Numbered from the stretch's first letter, positions 16,575-25,591 are shown. The stretch: DNA of 37,921 nucleotides from Pseudomonadota bacterium (GCA_018241325.1 JAFEEB010000007.1:1-37921); one strand, 5' to 3'. Notes: a model not told the origin generated them from the letters alone. Made by a program: numbers and translations.

Positions 16575-17567
16575 CTAGCGATCAAGGGTTCGTGCCAGAG
16601 GGTGATGACATGCCACCCAGTGCCCGGGCAGGTGCTCTTCCCAAACGGGACGAACCGCCGCGCAGATCTCGGTCGCAAAAGCGCAGCGCGTGCGAAAGGC
16701 ACAGCCTGAGGGCGGATCGACCGGGCTGGGAATCTCGCCCTTGAGCTCGATGGGCTCTTGGCGCCGCATGGACGGCGGCATGGGAATGGGTTCAGCCGAC
16801 AACAGAGCCTGGGTGTAGGGATGCAGGGGATGCTCCGCCAGTGCATCGGCTGGGCCCAACTCCATCAGGCACCCCAGATACATGACGGCGATACGGTCGC
16901 TGATATGGGACACCACCGATAAGTCGTGTGTGATAAACACATAGGCCAGTCCGAACTCGCGTTGCAAATCGGCAAAGAGGTTCAACACTTCGCCGCGGAT
17001 CGACACGTCCAGTGCTGCCACCACCTCGTCGCAAACAATCAGACGTGGCCTGAGCGTGAGCGTGCGTGCGATGATGACGCGCTGCTTTTGTCCACCGGAA
17101 AGCTGGTGAGGGTAGCGTTGCGCAAATTCCGCCGGCAAGCCGACGCGCGCCATCGCCTGCAATGCTGAGGTGCGGTTCATTGCGCGATCCCGATGGCCGG
17201 CGACCTCCAGGGGCTCCATCACCGAATCGATGATGCGCATGCGCGGGTTGAGCGCCGCATTCGGATCTTGGAACATGATCTGAAAATCACGCCGGTGTTT
17301 GCGCAAGGCGGCTTTGCCGAGCGTCGCTGGATCAACTCCCCCCAGCAACAAGCGGCCACGCGTAGGAGCGATAAGCGATACCAGGGCACGCCCCAAGGTG
17401 GTCTTGCCCGAACCCGATTCGCCGATCACGCCGAAAGTTTCGCCGGCATAGACGTCAAAGCTCACGCCGTTGACGGCCTTAACGGTGCGGTTGCGCTGCC
17501 GAGTCGGGAATTCCACGGCCAAGTCGCTGACCTGCAAAACGACGGTGGATGGTGCGATCTCAGCCAT
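16575..17567 (-). CDS. ABC transporter ATP-binding protein, DppF/OppF type
   Basis: This 330-aa ATPase powers the importer at the inner face of the membrane. Walker A is GESGSGKT, the ABC signature is LSGGQKQR, Walker B runs LIVCDE, and the H-loop is in FITHDLSVV. The usual 'DEPVSALD' is here DEVVAALD, with Val in place of Pro, an uncommon but probably tolerated change. The C-terminal oligopeptide-type extension has a cysteine-rich stretch (SGCAFRTRCAFATEIC) as is common in this subfamily. Its start overlaps the end of the other ATPase by 8 bp, showing translational coupling. Confidence 0.94.
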   Translation of the reverse strand: MAEIAPSTVVLQVSDLAVEFPTRQRNRTVKAVNGVSFDVYAGETFGVIGESGSGKTTLGRALVSLIAPTRGRLLLGGVDPATLGKAALRKHRRDFQIMFQDPNAALNPRMRIIDSVMEPLEVAGHRDRAMNRTSALQAMARVGLPAEFAQRYPHQLSGGQKQRVIIARTLTLRPRLIVCDEVVAALDVSIRGEVLNLFADLQREFGLAYVFITHDLSVVSHISDRIAVMYLGCLMELGPADALAEHPLHPYTQALLSAEPIPMPPSMRRQEPIELKGEIPSPVDPPSGCAFRTRCAFATEICAAVRPVWEEHLPGHWVACHHPLARTLDR

Positions 17568-18588
17568 GCACTATGACTCCAGGGAGTTCCAATTCGGACG
17601 CGCGGACGCACCGCACACGGTGTTGACTGAAAGCACCGATGAATTGAAGACTTTGCGCGGCGTGGCAGGCCTCGGCAGCATGTGCGCAACGAGGTCTGAA
17701 GCGGCAACCTTCGGGCATGGCCCCAGGCGTGGGCACCCGCCCCGGGATGAACGCCAACGGTGCGCCGCGTGCGCTGAAGTGCAATAACGAACGCAGCAAA
17801 CCTGAGGTGTAAGGGTGACGCGGCGCCAGCAAGACGTCTTCGACCGGCGCATCTTCGACAACCTCGCCAGCGTACATGGTGACCATGCGAGTGCAGGTCT
17901 CGGCCACCACCCCCAGGTCATGCGTGATAAGCAGCAATGCGGTACCGGTACGCTCGCTGAGCTCGCGCAGCAAACGTAGAATTTGGGATTGAACCGTTAC
18001 ATCCAGAGCTGTAGTGGGCTCGTCGGCGATCAGCAGCTTGGGCTCACAGATCAGCGCCATGGCGATCATCACTCGCTGGCGCATGCCGCCTGAGAGTTGG
18101 TGCGGATATTCGTGATAGCGTTGCTGCGGCAGTGGAATACCGACTCGATCCAGCATCTGCAGCGCCCGCTCGCGAGCCTCGTTGGCAAGGGATGGATAGT
18201 GCACCCGGTATGCCTCGGCGATCTGCTCTCCGACGGTAAAGACCGGGTCTAGCGCAGTCATTGGCTCCTGAAAAATCATCGCGACATCCCGCCCACGCAC
18301 TGCGCGCATCTGGCGCTCGGAAAGCAACATGAGGTCGGTGCCCTGCAGTAGCACCTGCCCGCTCACGCGTGCGACGTCAGTAGGCAGTAGGCGCATCAGC
18401 GACAGGCCGGTGACCGACTTGCCACAACCGCTCTCTCCGACCAAGCCAATGCGCTCGCCAGGCATGACTGAAAAAGACACATCGCGCGTGATCGACATCA
18501 GGCCTTGGCGTGTCTGGAACGCCACTTGCAAATGGCTGACGTCAAGTACGGGACTAGTCGGCGGAGCATTCATGTCGACCAAACTCAT
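17560..18588 (-). CDS. ABC transporter ATP-binding protein, DppD/OppD type
   Basis: This is the 342-aa second ATPase of the importer. Walker A is GESGCGKS, Q-loop [12 protein letters not shown], signature LSGGMRQR, Walker [13 protein letters not shown] and H-loop LITHDLGVV. The C-terminus has the family's cysteine-containing segment ([15 protein letters not shown]). ATG 18588 ([10 protein letters not shown]) is preferred over the longer frame to 18648 because GGAG lies six bases upstream and because it creates an ATGA overlap with the stop of the TetR gene. It overlaps the next ATPase gene by 8 bp. Confidence 0.94.
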   Translation of the reverse strand: MSLVDMNAPPTSPVLDVSHLQVAFQTRQGLMSITRDVSFSVMPGERIGLVGESGCGKSVTGLSLMRLLPTDVARVSGQVLLQGTDLMLLSERQMRAVRGRDVAMIFQEPMTALDPVFTVGEQIAEAYRVHYPSLANEARERALQMLDRVGIPLPQQRYHEYPHQLSGGMRQRVMIAMALICEPKLLIADEPTTALDVTVQSQILRLLRELSERTGTALLLITHDLGVVAETCTRMVTMYAGEVVEDAPVEDVLLAPRHPYTSGLLRSLLHFSARGAPLAFIPGRVPTPGAMPEGCRFRPRCAHAAEACHAAQSLQFIGAFSQHRVRCVRASELELPGVIVHG

Positions 18589-19277
18589 CGAGAACTCCTG
18601 TGCTGATCCCGTGAGTGGAACGGCTCTACCCGGGCGCTCGTCACGCACTCGCTGTCGACCCCGAGCAAGCGTAGGTAAATCGAATTCAATTGCTCGACAA
18701 GTTCAGCGAAACCATGCGGATCCGCAGGAGCCAGGCGTCCAAATCGGGCAAAAATCCCCATGATGGCCTCGGCCACAACGTCGGCAGAGGCGGCTGGATG
18801 GGCCTGCCCTTGTGCACGCAATCGCTTGATGTAACGTGCTACGCGGCGAATTGGACGTTGCTCAATTTCCGCCCACAACCGCGCGATCTCTGGATCGGCT
18901 ATCGCTTGGTGCTGAATTACCGTCAGCAGTTCATGGTATCGGGCGTAGGCTGCCAGGACCGCCGCGCTGGCAGAGCGACCCAGGGCCACAGGATCCGACT
19001 CATCCACGCCAGGAATTTCGTGCACGCCTATGAACGCGTTGCGAACCTGTGCGACGACCTCAGCAAACACCTCGTCTTTCGATGCGAAGTAGAGATAAAA
19101 GGCCGGACGCGAAACGTTCGCCGCCTGGGTGATGTCAGCCACTGTCGTACGCGCATAGCCGCGCTGGGCAAAAACGAGCGCCGCTGCCTCGATCAACTGC
19201 TTGCGCGTCTCATGCCCCAGTTCTGCACGAGCTTCCCTCGCAGCGGCCCAAGAAGGAAGCGTTGAGCTTTCTGTCAT
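18585..19277 (-). CDS. TetR/AcrR family transcriptional regulator
   Basis: This is a 230-aa regulator. The N-terminal helix-turn-helix of TetR proteins is clear at about residues 25-70: ETRKQLIEAAALVFAQRGY, then TTVADITQAANVSRPAFYLYF and SKDEVF. The remaining 160 residues would form the dimerising, ligand-binding domain; the ligand is probably an acyl-CoA or the imported acid, by analogy with TetR regulators of fatty-acid genes. It is embedded in the operon, overlapping the CoA-ligase gene by 4 bp on one side and the DppD-like gene by 4 bp on the other. A palindrome upstream of the first gene of the operon (24314-24333) is the likely binding site. Confidence 0.94.
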   Translation of the reverse strand: MTESSTLPSWAAAREARAELGHETRKQLIEAAALVFAQRGYARTTVADITQAANVSRPAFYLYFASKDEVFAEVVAQVRNAFIGVHEIPGVDESDPVALGRSASAAVLAAYARYHELLTVIQHQAIADPEIARLWAEIEQRPIRRVARYIKRLRAQGQAHPAASADVVAEAIMGIFARFGRLAPADPHGFAELVEQLNSIYLRLLGVDSECVTSARVEPFHSRDQHRSSR

Positions 19278-21022
19278 GATGGATCGACACCGTGATCGAT
19301 TTCTGCCAACAGGCTGGCTCGCAGTTTGTACTTCTCCACCTTGTTTGTGGGTGTGCGTGGAATTTCTTGCACAACCCGAAAGTAGGTTGGGCGCATGTAC
19401 TTCGGCATGGTTGAGCGTGAGAATTCGTGAAGTTCTTCCGCGGTGAGCACGGCGCCGTCCATGGGAACGACAAATGCGGCGATTGAATCCTCATCGCCTT
19501 CCGAACTGGGGACAGAAAAGACGGCAGTCATCTGGATATTCGCGTGCTGGTTGAGCAGATCCTCGACCTGAAACGAGGACAGGTTTTCCCCGCGCACCCG
19601 TATCCGATCGCCAAGGCGGTCGACGAAATCAAACATCCCATCGGCCTGCAGCACCGCTGCATCGCCGGTGTGAAACCACAGGTTGCGCCATGCCGATACG
19701 GTGGCCTGGGGCTTGCCGAGGTACTCCGTCAGGATCAAGCCCGGCAGCTTCGGTCGAATGGCAAGTTGGCCAGGTTGGCCGACCTTGCAAGGCCGGTCGT
19801 GTTCATCAAGCACCATGACCTCGACGAACGGAATAGACGTACCCATGATTCCCTTGCGGTTGACGTCCTTACCCGACAGGACTGGCGTGCCTGCCGCGCG
19901 AACACGATCCAGGATTTGGCTACGCGGCAACCCGCGGTAAAACGCCGCCGGAGTGCCCTCGCCTTCGGACACCTCCTCGATGAAGATCCCCAGCGGCGCG
20001 CCAGACTCGGTCTGACCAAACCCTGCGGTGACGACGTCGATCCCGAAGCGGCTCGCAACCGCATGGTGATGCAGCGGCAACGGCTGCATGTGCACCTTGT
20101 TGAGCGTGTTGGCGCGATCGTTCGGACTTTCCGGCGCCTTCATCAGCCATGGAACCATCACGTCGAGCAAGATCGCTGTCGTGGCACCTCGCGCGGCAAT
20201 TCGGGACCAGAACGCAGAGGGAGAAAACCGGTCCCACACCGCCACTTCGCAGCCGACCCATGCCGCCCGCGCGACGTTGGCGATTGCACCACCAACGTGA
20301 TACATCGGAAGGTCGTTGTAGATCACGTCCTCCGGTGACAGCGGGCAACGCAAGTTATACGTATAAGACGCCATCCAGCGATAGGGCTGCAACACACCCT
20401 TGGCAGGGCCTGTTGTGCCCGAGGTGTAAACGATGTTGGCGGGATCGTCAAAGGCAACGGTGACGTTCGGACGTTCAGCAGTTGCAGTCAGGCTGTCCCA
20501 CGAAAGCACGGGAAAGCGTGAGTCGATGGAATCAGGCTCTGCGACGTGGTCATGCCGACCTTCGGGTGGCCGATACAGAACGACCGTCGGCACATATTGG
20601 AGATCCTTCGCAACCGAATTGACGGCCGGCAACAGACCTGGATCGGTAATCAGCAGACGCGGCGCCGTGTCGTCAATCTGATAGATCAGCAGCCTTCCCT
20701 TGAAACTGAAGTTCACTGGCGCGTAAACGGCGCCAGCCTTCCACACCGCGAACATGATCAAAGCCGATGCCAGCGGGTTGGTGGAGAACACGCTCACCTT
20801 GTCACCCTTCACAACACCCTGCGCGGCAAGGTTGCCGGCAATTGCGTCCGTGGCGCGTCCAAACTCGCCATAGGTCAGGGTGACGTCGTCCTCGCCGTAG
20901 TGAAAGAAAACCTTGTTCGGCGTCGTCGTTGCCCAATGATCGAGACGTTCGGTGATCAATTCGCCGTCAGCCGCGAGCAAACTGGTTAGCGATTCGAATT
21001 CCTGCAGCAGTTGAGCAGTCAT
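19274..21022 (-). CDS. AMP-dependent acyl-CoA synthetase/ligase, CaiC-like
   Basis: This 582-aa ANL-superfamily enzyme activates a carboxylic acid with ATP to acyl-AMP and then to acyl-CoA. The P-loop-like motif is VYTSGTTGPAKGV, motif A5 is GFGQTESG, motif A7 is LWFHTGDAAV, the hinge is DRLGDRIRVRGENLS, and the catalytic lysine is in PTNKVEKYKLR. The region around YNDLPMYHVGGAI and HMQPLPLHH resembles crotonobetaine/carnitine-CoA ligase (CaiC), but substrate choice cannot be inferred safely. ATG 21022 has GGAAAG close upstream. The gene starts 14 bp after the carboxylase stop and overlaps the TetR gene by 4 bp, so its product likely makes the CoA ester used by the carboxylase. Confidence 0.93.
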   Translation of the reverse strand: MTAQLLQEFESLTSLLAADGELITERLDHWATTTPNKVFFHYGEDDVTLTYGEFGRATDAIAGNLAAQGVVKGDKVSVFSTNPLASALIMFAVWKAGAVYAPVNFSFKGRLLIYQIDDTAPRLLITDPGLLPAVNSVAKDLQYVPTVVLYRPPEGRHDHVAEPDSIDSRFPVLSWDSLTATAERPNVTVAFDDPANIVYTSGTTGPAKGVLQPYRWMASYTYNLRCPLSPEDVIYNDLPMYHVGGAIANVARAAWVGCEVAVWDRFSPSAFWSRIAARGATTAILLDVMVPWLMKAPESPNDRANTLNKVHMQPLPLHHHAVASRFGIDVVTAGFGQTESGAPLGIFIEEVSEGEGTPAAFYRGLPRSQILDRVRAAGTPVLSGKDVNRKGIMGTSIPFVEVMVLDEHDRPCKVGQPGQLAIRPKLPGLILTEYLGKPQATVSAWRNLWFHTGDAAVLQADGMFDFVDRLGDRIRVRGENLSSFQVEDLLNQHANIQMTAVFSVPSSEGDEDSIAAFVVPMDGAVLTAEELHEFSRSTMPKYMRPTYFRVVQEIPRTPTNKVEKYKLRASLLAEIDHGVDPS

Positions 21023-21036
21023 GATCTTTCCTTGTT

Positions 21037-24000
21037 TCAGGGGCGGGTGCCGAACGACGGCCTCCCAATTTGCTCCGGCAAAAGCCGATAGGCGTCACGT
21101 ACCCAGTCGCACAACAAAGGGCGGCTTTCGCGCGGATCAATGATGTCCTGCACGCCGAAGTGCTCGGCCGTACGAAATGGGGACGTCACCGCATCCATCA
21201 GGGCCGCCAGTCGGGCCAATTCAGCTTCGGGATCACTAGACGCAGCGATCTGAGCTCGGAAGGCGGCCTCGATGCCGCCCTTGGACGGTAGTGAACCCCA
21301 GTCGCCAGACGGCCACGCCCAGCTTCTGCTGGCGCGGTGGCGATTGATGATGCCGGCACCACCCACACCGTAGACTCGCCGAATGATCACCTCAGCCTGC
21401 GGAACCCGTGCCTGATAGACGGCAGCAATGGCGCGGGCGCCGTGCCGGATCGTGGCAGCGCGTTCTGCAGCCAATCCGATCGTCATGCCACCCTGATCCG
21501 TCAGGCTGACGATCGGCAGGTGGAAGGTCTCGCACAAGTCGACGAGTCGCGTGACCGCAAGCGCTCCTTCGACTGACATCGTGATCCCTTGCGCCGGATC
21601 GGTCGCGAGCACGCCGACCGGATGACCGGCCAAGCGAGCTAGCGCAGTGATGGTGCCACCGCCGTAGTCGGCATACGTGAACACTGATCCTTGGTCAAAA
21701 ATTGCGGCAAGAATCTGCTGGAGATCGTAGGAGTGACGCGAGTTGCGGGGTACTGCGGAAAGCAAGCTGTGCTCGCGCCGCTCGCTCGGGTCATCGGTGG
21801 CAATCACCGGTGCAAGCTCAAACACGCTACTCGGCAGATAGGATAAAAAGCGGCGAATGGTGTCGAAGGCGGCCTGTTCACTTGCAACAATCCGCTCAAT
21901 GGAGCCGTTGCTCGCGTGTATCGAGACACCTCCTAGCTCTTCCTTGGTCAGACGCTCGCCTGTTCCGCCAAGCACCACCGGTGGTCCGGCCGTGAACAAC
22001 TGACCGATACCCTCAACCATCACCGACAAGTGCGACATCACCATCCGCGCCGCCCCAAGGCCAACAGCCGGACCAAGCGCAGCGGAAACCACGGGAACGA
22101 GGGAAAGGTTATCAACCACGGCGTCCCAGCCAGGGTTCACGGGGATGTATGTGAAGCCAGCGTCGCTGGCCATCTTGACCGAACCGCCACCGCTGGCTCC
22201 GTCGAGCAAGCGCACCATGGGCAGGCGCATTTCTTGCGCATAGCGTTCGGCAAAAATCTGCTTGGCATGGATGGCCGCATCACCCGACCCGGCGCGGAGG
22301 GTGAAGTCATCGACGCCGAGAACGACCTTGCGACCATCCAGACGCGCCGTCCCGGCCACGAAATTCGCTGCCGTGAAGTCCGCCTGACCACTGGGATCAT
22401 CGTAGGCTGCGAATCCGGCCAGGGCTCCGATTTCGGAGAACGATCCCGCGTCGGCCAGTGCGGTGATGCGGGCGCGCGCATCGAGCTTGCCCTCTCTGTG
22501 CTGGCGCGCCACTTTTTCCGGGCCACCCATTGCCATTGCACAGGTCCGGCGCCGCTCGATCTCGGCTACCTCGGGCGCCCAGCCCCGCTCTGAAGATTGC
22601 GGCTGCGCCGCGTTGGTAACGGGCGCAATGCCGTCCACCAAGCTTCCGTAGACCAACACCTCACCTGCCGCCACAACGTCGCCCACTTGCACCGCGACCC
22701 CCTGCACGCGTAGGCCATTGGTCACTTGGACGAAGTGCTCGATCTTCATGGCCTCGATGACGGCGACCGTGGCACCTGGCCCCACCACGCTGCCAGACTC
22801 GACATCGACCCTCAACACCACACCCGGGCACGGAGCAAGCACGGGTTCGGCGCCAGCGGGAAGCTTGGCCGCCGCGTTGCCCTGCTCCTCGCTGCTCGCC
22901 TCGTCTGCAAATACCTGCGGCCGGCGATGGCCGCGCAGCGAAGCAAGGTGCTGCGCTATGAAGCCGGTATCCCAGGGATCACTGACAAAGACCGACGAAG
23001 ATACGATCGCGTGCAGCAAATCGAGGTTGGTGGCGACACCGTCGATGGCGCACTCCTCCAACGCCGCACCCATGCGCACCGTCGCCTGCTTCAGATTGGC
23101 ACCATGCACAATGACCTTCGCCAGCAGCGAGTCGTAGCGCGGACTCGTGCGATAACCACGATAGCCGTAGGTATCCACCCGGACGCCCGGCCCGGCCGGC
23201 ATATCAAACCGACGCAGCGTGCCCGCACTGGGAACCGGTGAGCCGTTGGCGTCAAGCGTTTCGGCGTTGACGCGCACCTGGATGGCGATGCCACGCGACG
23301 CAACGGGTGCCTGCAAACCGAGATCATCCAGCCTGGCACCATCCGCCACGCGCAACTGAGCCACAACCAAGTCTATCCCCGTGACCTGCTCGGTCACCGT
23401 GTGTTCTACCTGCACGCGCGGGTTGGCCTCCATGAACCAAAACTCATCGCCGCTTACCAGAAACTCAAAGGTACCCAAGCCCGCGTAGTTGACCCCTCGC
23501 GCCAGATGCTGCGCCGCCGCAATGATGCGAGCACGCAACGCGTCGCGCAGCCAGGGACTCGGGGCCACCTCCACCAATTTCTGGTGCCGGCGCTGAATGC
23601 TGCAGTCGCGCTCGCCGAAGTCCAGCACGGCACCAGCGCCGTCGCCCAGGATCTGCACCTCGATGTGGCGCGGTTGCAGAAGCAATTTTTCGACATAGAC
23701 TGCACTTTCCCCGAACGCCTTGCCAGCCTCGGAGGAGGCTTGCTCATAAGCCTCGGTCAGAAATTTCGGATCCGTGACCTCGCGCATGCCGCGACCACCA
23801 CCTCCCGCAACGGCCTTGATCATCACCGCTCCGTGGGTTGCCGCGAAGGCCCGCACCTCGTCGAGACTCGTTGCCCCGGTCGTTCCCGGGAGCACTGGGA
23901 CCTTGCTGCTCAGGGCGTAGTCCCGGGCCCGCGCCTTGTCTCCGAAGAGGTCAAGCACCTCCGGAGTCGGACCAACGAACCTAACCCCAACTTCAGCGCA

Positions 24001-24276
24001 ACGACGTGCCAAAGCTGCGTTTTCGCTGAGAAAGCCGTAGCCGGGATGGAGGGCGAAACAGCCGGTCTTCAAGGCTGCTCCAACAACCGCGTCAATGTCT
24101 AGATAGGCCGCAGTGCCCGCACCAGGGATTTCCACCGCCTCGTCGGCTGCGCGGACATGCAGCGCTTGCGCATCGTCTGCTGGATGAATAGCGACAGCCC
24201 TCCAACCCAACTCGTGCGCGGCACGAATGATCCGTATGGCTATCTCACCACGATTGGCAACAAGAATGGTTTTCAT
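21037..24276 (-). CDS. Single-chain biotin-dependent acyl-CoA carboxylase (BC-BCCP-CT fusion)
   Basis: This is an enzyme of about 1079 aa that carboxylates an acyl-CoA using bicarbonate and ATP. Residues 1-450 are a biotin carboxylase: MKTILVANRGEIAIRIIRAA at the start, HPGYGFLSENA, an ATP-grasp GGGGRGM loop and NPRVQVEHTVTEQ. A biotin carboxyl carrier domain follows, with the biotinyl lysine at about K511 in EAMKIEH. From about 570 onward is a two-part carboxyltransferase with conserved RLLDGASGGGSV and SLTDQGGMTIG segments. Fusing all parts into one chain recalls the single-chain long-chain acyl-CoA carboxylases rather than the usual two-subunit ACC/PCC/MCC enzymes. ATG 24276 begins the family N-terminus; GTG 24282 adds two residues. 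It is the first gene of the operon. Confidence 0.94.
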   Translation of the reverse strand: MKTILVANRGEIAIRIIRAAHELGWRAVAIHPADDAQALHVRAADEAVEIPGAGTAAYLDIDAVVGAALKTGCFALHPGYGFLSENAALARRCAEVGVRFVGPTPEVLDLFGDKARARDYALSSKVPVLPGTTGATSLDEVRAFAATHGAVMIKAVAGGGGRGMREVTDPKFLTEAYEQASSEAGKAFGESAVYVEKLLLQPRHIEVQILGDGAGAVLDFGERDCSIQRRHQKLVEVAPSPWLRDALRARIIAAAQHLARGVNYAGLGTFEFLVSGDEFWFMEANPRVQVEHTVTEQVTGIDLVVAQLRVADGARLDDLGLQAPVASRGIAIQVRVNAETLDANGSPVPSAGTLRRFDMPAGPGVRVDTYGYRGYRTSPRYDSLLAKVIVHGANLKQATVRMGAALEECAIDGVATNLDLLHAIVSSSVFVSDPWDTGFIAQHLASLRGHRRPQVFADEASSEEQGNAAAKLPAGAEPVLAPCPGVVLRVDVESGSVVGPGATVAVIEAMKIEHFVQVTNGLRVQGVAVQVGDVVAAGEVLVYGSLVDGIAPVTNAAQPQSSERGWAPEVAEIERRRTCAMAMGGPEKVARQHREGKLDARARITALADAGSFSEIGALAGFAAYDDPSGQADFTAANFVAGTARLDGRKVVLGVDDFTLRAGSGDAAIHAKQIFAERYAQEMRLPMVRLLDGASGGGSVKMASDAGFTYIPVNPGWDAVVDNLSLVPVVSAALGPAVGLGAARMVMSHLSVMVEGIGQLFTAGPPVVLGGTGERLTKEELGGVSIHASNGSIERIVASEQAAFDTIRRFLSYLPSSVFELAPVIATDDPSERREHSLLSAVPRNSRHSYDLQQILAAIFDQGSVFTYADYGGGTITALARLAGHPVGVLATDPAQGITMSVEGALAVTRLVDLCETFHLPIVSLTDQGGMTIGLAAERAATIRHGARAIAAVYQARVPQAEVIIRRVYGVGGAGIINRHRASRSWAWPSGDWGSLPSKGGIEAAFRAQIAASSDPEAELARLAALMDAVTSPFRTAEHFGVQDIIDPRESRPLLCDWVRDAYRLLPEQIGRPSFGTRP

Positions 24277-24313
24277 CAGCACCCACTTCCACGATCACTA
24301 GAGCGCACTTTAA

Positions 24314-24333
24314 TGACACTGACGTCAATGTCA
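24314..24333 (-). promoter_or_regulatory. Candidate TetR operator upstream of the carboxylase operon
   Basis: TGACACTGACGTCAATGTCA is a 20-bp palindrome with one mismatched pair. It lies 38 bp before the carboxylase start and includes a TTGACG that could be a -35 element on the minus strand, though no good -10 is seen. Size and symmetry fit TetR-family operators. The rest of 24334-24548 has no gene I can support; it contains only a 14-bp palindrome at about 24508-24521. Confidence 0.6.
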
Positions 24334-24548
24334 CATAAGCGTTTTCCCTAGACTGCGCGGAGTTGGCGCTCATCGAACGATTTTCAGAGGTGTGCTGCAG
24401 GCTGGGGCGGCACGTGCACTTGTTCGAACAGCATCGCCAAGCTGACCGAAGAGCGCCGCACACAAACAGACATGGGCGTCACGCCAAAGCCATCCAATCA
24501 GGCTCAATTCAATTGAATTTTTTATGGTAGGAAAGATGGTGTAAAAAG

Positions 24549-24571
24549 AAAAAAAACGACCCGAAGGCCGC
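24549..24571 (-). terminator. Rho-independent terminator after tRNA-Ser
   Basis: Read on the minus strand, a GCGGCC-TTCG-GGTCGT hairpin (two G-T pairs, UUCG tetraloop) is followed by eight T residues. It lies 17 bases after the encoded CCA of tRNA-Ser. Confidence 0.8.
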
Positions 24572-24587
24572 TTAAATTCTTATTTAT

Positions 24588-24675
24588 TGGCGGAAGGGGT
24601 GGGATTCGAACCCACGGACGCTTGCGCGTCGCCGGTTTTCAAGACCGGTGCAATCGACCACTCTGCCACCCTTCC
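24588..24675 (-). tRNA. tRNA-Ser(UGA)
   Basis: This is an 88-nt class II tRNA with acceptor stem GGAAGGG/CCCTTCC, discriminator G and encoded CCA. The anticodon loop is CTTGAAA, giving anticodon UGA, and the anticodon stem CCGGT/ACCGG is intact. A long variable arm (GCGACGCGCAAGCGTC) and a GGTTCGAATCC T-arm confirm serine identity. Confidence 0.97.
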
Positions 24676-24726
24676 GGAAATGGGCGAAGCCCTGAATTCT
24701 ATCGGCTGCGCGCCCGGCGCCGGCCC

Positions 24727-24756
24727 AAAAAAAACCCGCTGCGGGCGCAGCGGGTT
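24727..24756 (-). terminator. Rho-independent terminator after rpmG
   Basis: On the minus strand a perfect 10-bp stem AACCCGCTGC/GCAGCGGGTT with a 4-nt loop is followed by a T tract (24727-24734). It lies 24 bp after the rpmG stop, ending the rpmB-rpmG transcript. Confidence 0.88.
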
Positions 24757-24779
24757 GCCGTCGGGTCAGGCGCCGAAGA

Positions 24780-24950
24780 TCACTTCAGCTTGATTTCCTT
24801 GTACTCGACGTGCTTGCGCGCCTTGGGGTCGAACTTCATGATCGACATCTTCTCGGGCATGGTCTTCTTGTTTTTGCTGGTGGTGTAGAAGTGACCGGTG
24901 CCGGCCGTGGACTCCAGCTTGATTTTTTCGCGTCCGCCTTTGGTGGCCAT
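24780..24950 (-). CDS. rpmG: 50S ribosomal protein L33
   Basis: This 56-aa protein begins [14 protein letters not shown] and ends [14 protein letters not shown], with the [13 protein letters not shown] segment typical of bacterial L33. It has no cysteines, so it is the zinc-independent (C-) form. It follows rpmB after 20 bp, the usual rpmB-rpmG order, and a strong terminator lies downstream. It is shorter than some ORF-length cut-offs, but the reading is unambiguous. Confidence 0.98.
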   Translation of the reverse strand: MATKGGREKIKLESTAGTGHFYTTSKNKKTMPEKMSIMKFDPKARKHVEYKEIKLK

Positions 24951-24970
24951 GATTTACGCTCCTTCGGGGT

Positions 24971-25204
24971 TCAGGCCTGGCCGCGTGCACGCATGTCGGC
25001 GAGCACGGCGTCGATGCCGTTTTTGTCGATCAGTCGCAGCGCGGCGCTGGACACGCGCAGGCGCACCCAGCGGTTCTCGCTCTCGACCCAGAAGCGCCGG
25101 TACTGCAAGTTGGGCAGGAACCGACGCTTGGTTTTGTTGTTGGCGTGGGAAACGTTGTTTCCGACCATGGGCTTCTTGCCCGTGACTTCGCACACACGTG
25201 CCAT
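24971..25204 (-). CDS. rpmB: 50S ribosomal protein L28
   Basis: This 77-aa protein begins [20 protein letters not shown] and contains the conserved [13 protein letters not shown] and [11 protein letters not shown] segments; length is normal. It is a component of the large ribosomal subunit. It is the first gene of the rpmB-rpmG pair. A TATAAT hexamer on the minus strand at 25360-25365, just after tRNA-Arg, could serve as the -10 of its promoter, but no convincing -35 is visible, so read-through from the tRNAs is also possible. Confidence 0.98.
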   Translation of the reverse strand: MARVCEVTGKKPMVGNNVSHANNKTKRRFLPNLQYRRFWVESENRWVRLRVSSAALRLIDKNGIDAVLADMRARGQA

Positions 25205-25373
25205 GTCATCGCTCTCCAGTCAATCCGGCCTCGACTTGATGCCGCTTGCATCCATGTGCAAAAGCGGCTCGCCTCGGCCTCACCTCGCCATGAAAGGGGT
25301 GGCGGTGGCCCCGCTGCCTTGCGTTGCCCATCGGGGTGGCGCAAAACGAAAAGCCTTGCATTATAGCGTGAAC

Positions 25374-25450
25374 TGGTCTGCCCGGAGGGACTCGAACCCC
25401 CGACCTGCTGCTTAGAAGGCAGCTGCTCTATCCAGTTGAGCTACGGGCAG
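25374..25450 (-). tRNA. tRNA-Arg(UCU)
   Basis: This is a 77-nt tRNA with acceptor stem CTGCCCG/CGGGCAG, discriminator A and encoded CCA. The D arm is GCTCAACTGGATAGAGC, the anticodon loop is CTTCTAA giving UCU, and the T arm is GGGGGTTCGAGTCCCTC. It lies 47 bp after tRNA-Pro on the same strand. Confidence 0.97.
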
Positions 25451-25497
25451 TCAAGACAAGCAAGGCCCGGCGGATGCGGGCCTTGGCGACAAAACGG

Positions 25498-25574
25498 TGG
25501 TCGGAACGGCGGGATTCGAACTCGCGACCCTCTGCTCCCAAAGCAGATGCGCTACCAGGCTGCGCTACGTTCCG
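25498..25574 (-). tRNA. tRNA-Pro(UGG)
   Basis: This is a 77-nt tRNA with acceptor CGGAACG/CGTTCCG, discriminator A and encoded CCA. The GCGCAGCCTGGTAGCGC D arm and anticodon loop TTTGGGA give UGG (Pro). The T arm GCGAGTTCGAATCCCGC is intact. Confidence 0.97.
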
Positions 25575-25585
25575 ACAAGGGGCGC

Positions 25586-25591
25586 ATTCTA
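25586..25591 (-). promoter_or_regulatory. Candidate -10 element for the tRNA-Pro/tRNA-Arg transcript
   Basis: TAGAAT on the minus strand ends 11 bases before the mature 5' end of tRNA-Pro, a spacing that fits a tRNA promoter with a short leader. No good -35 hexamer is seen at 17 bp. Confidence 0.4.

Noticed and set aside
24508-24521. AATTCAATTGAATT palindrome followed by a T run
   Set aside because: It is too AT-rich for a stable terminator hairpin and has no gene ending nearby on the plus strand, so no function can be supported.
24588-25574. tRNA genes as the integration site of the defence island
   Set aside because: The tRNAs are more than 11 kb from the island and separated from it by a metabolic operon; no direct repeat of a tRNA 3' end was seen near 12600-13100.
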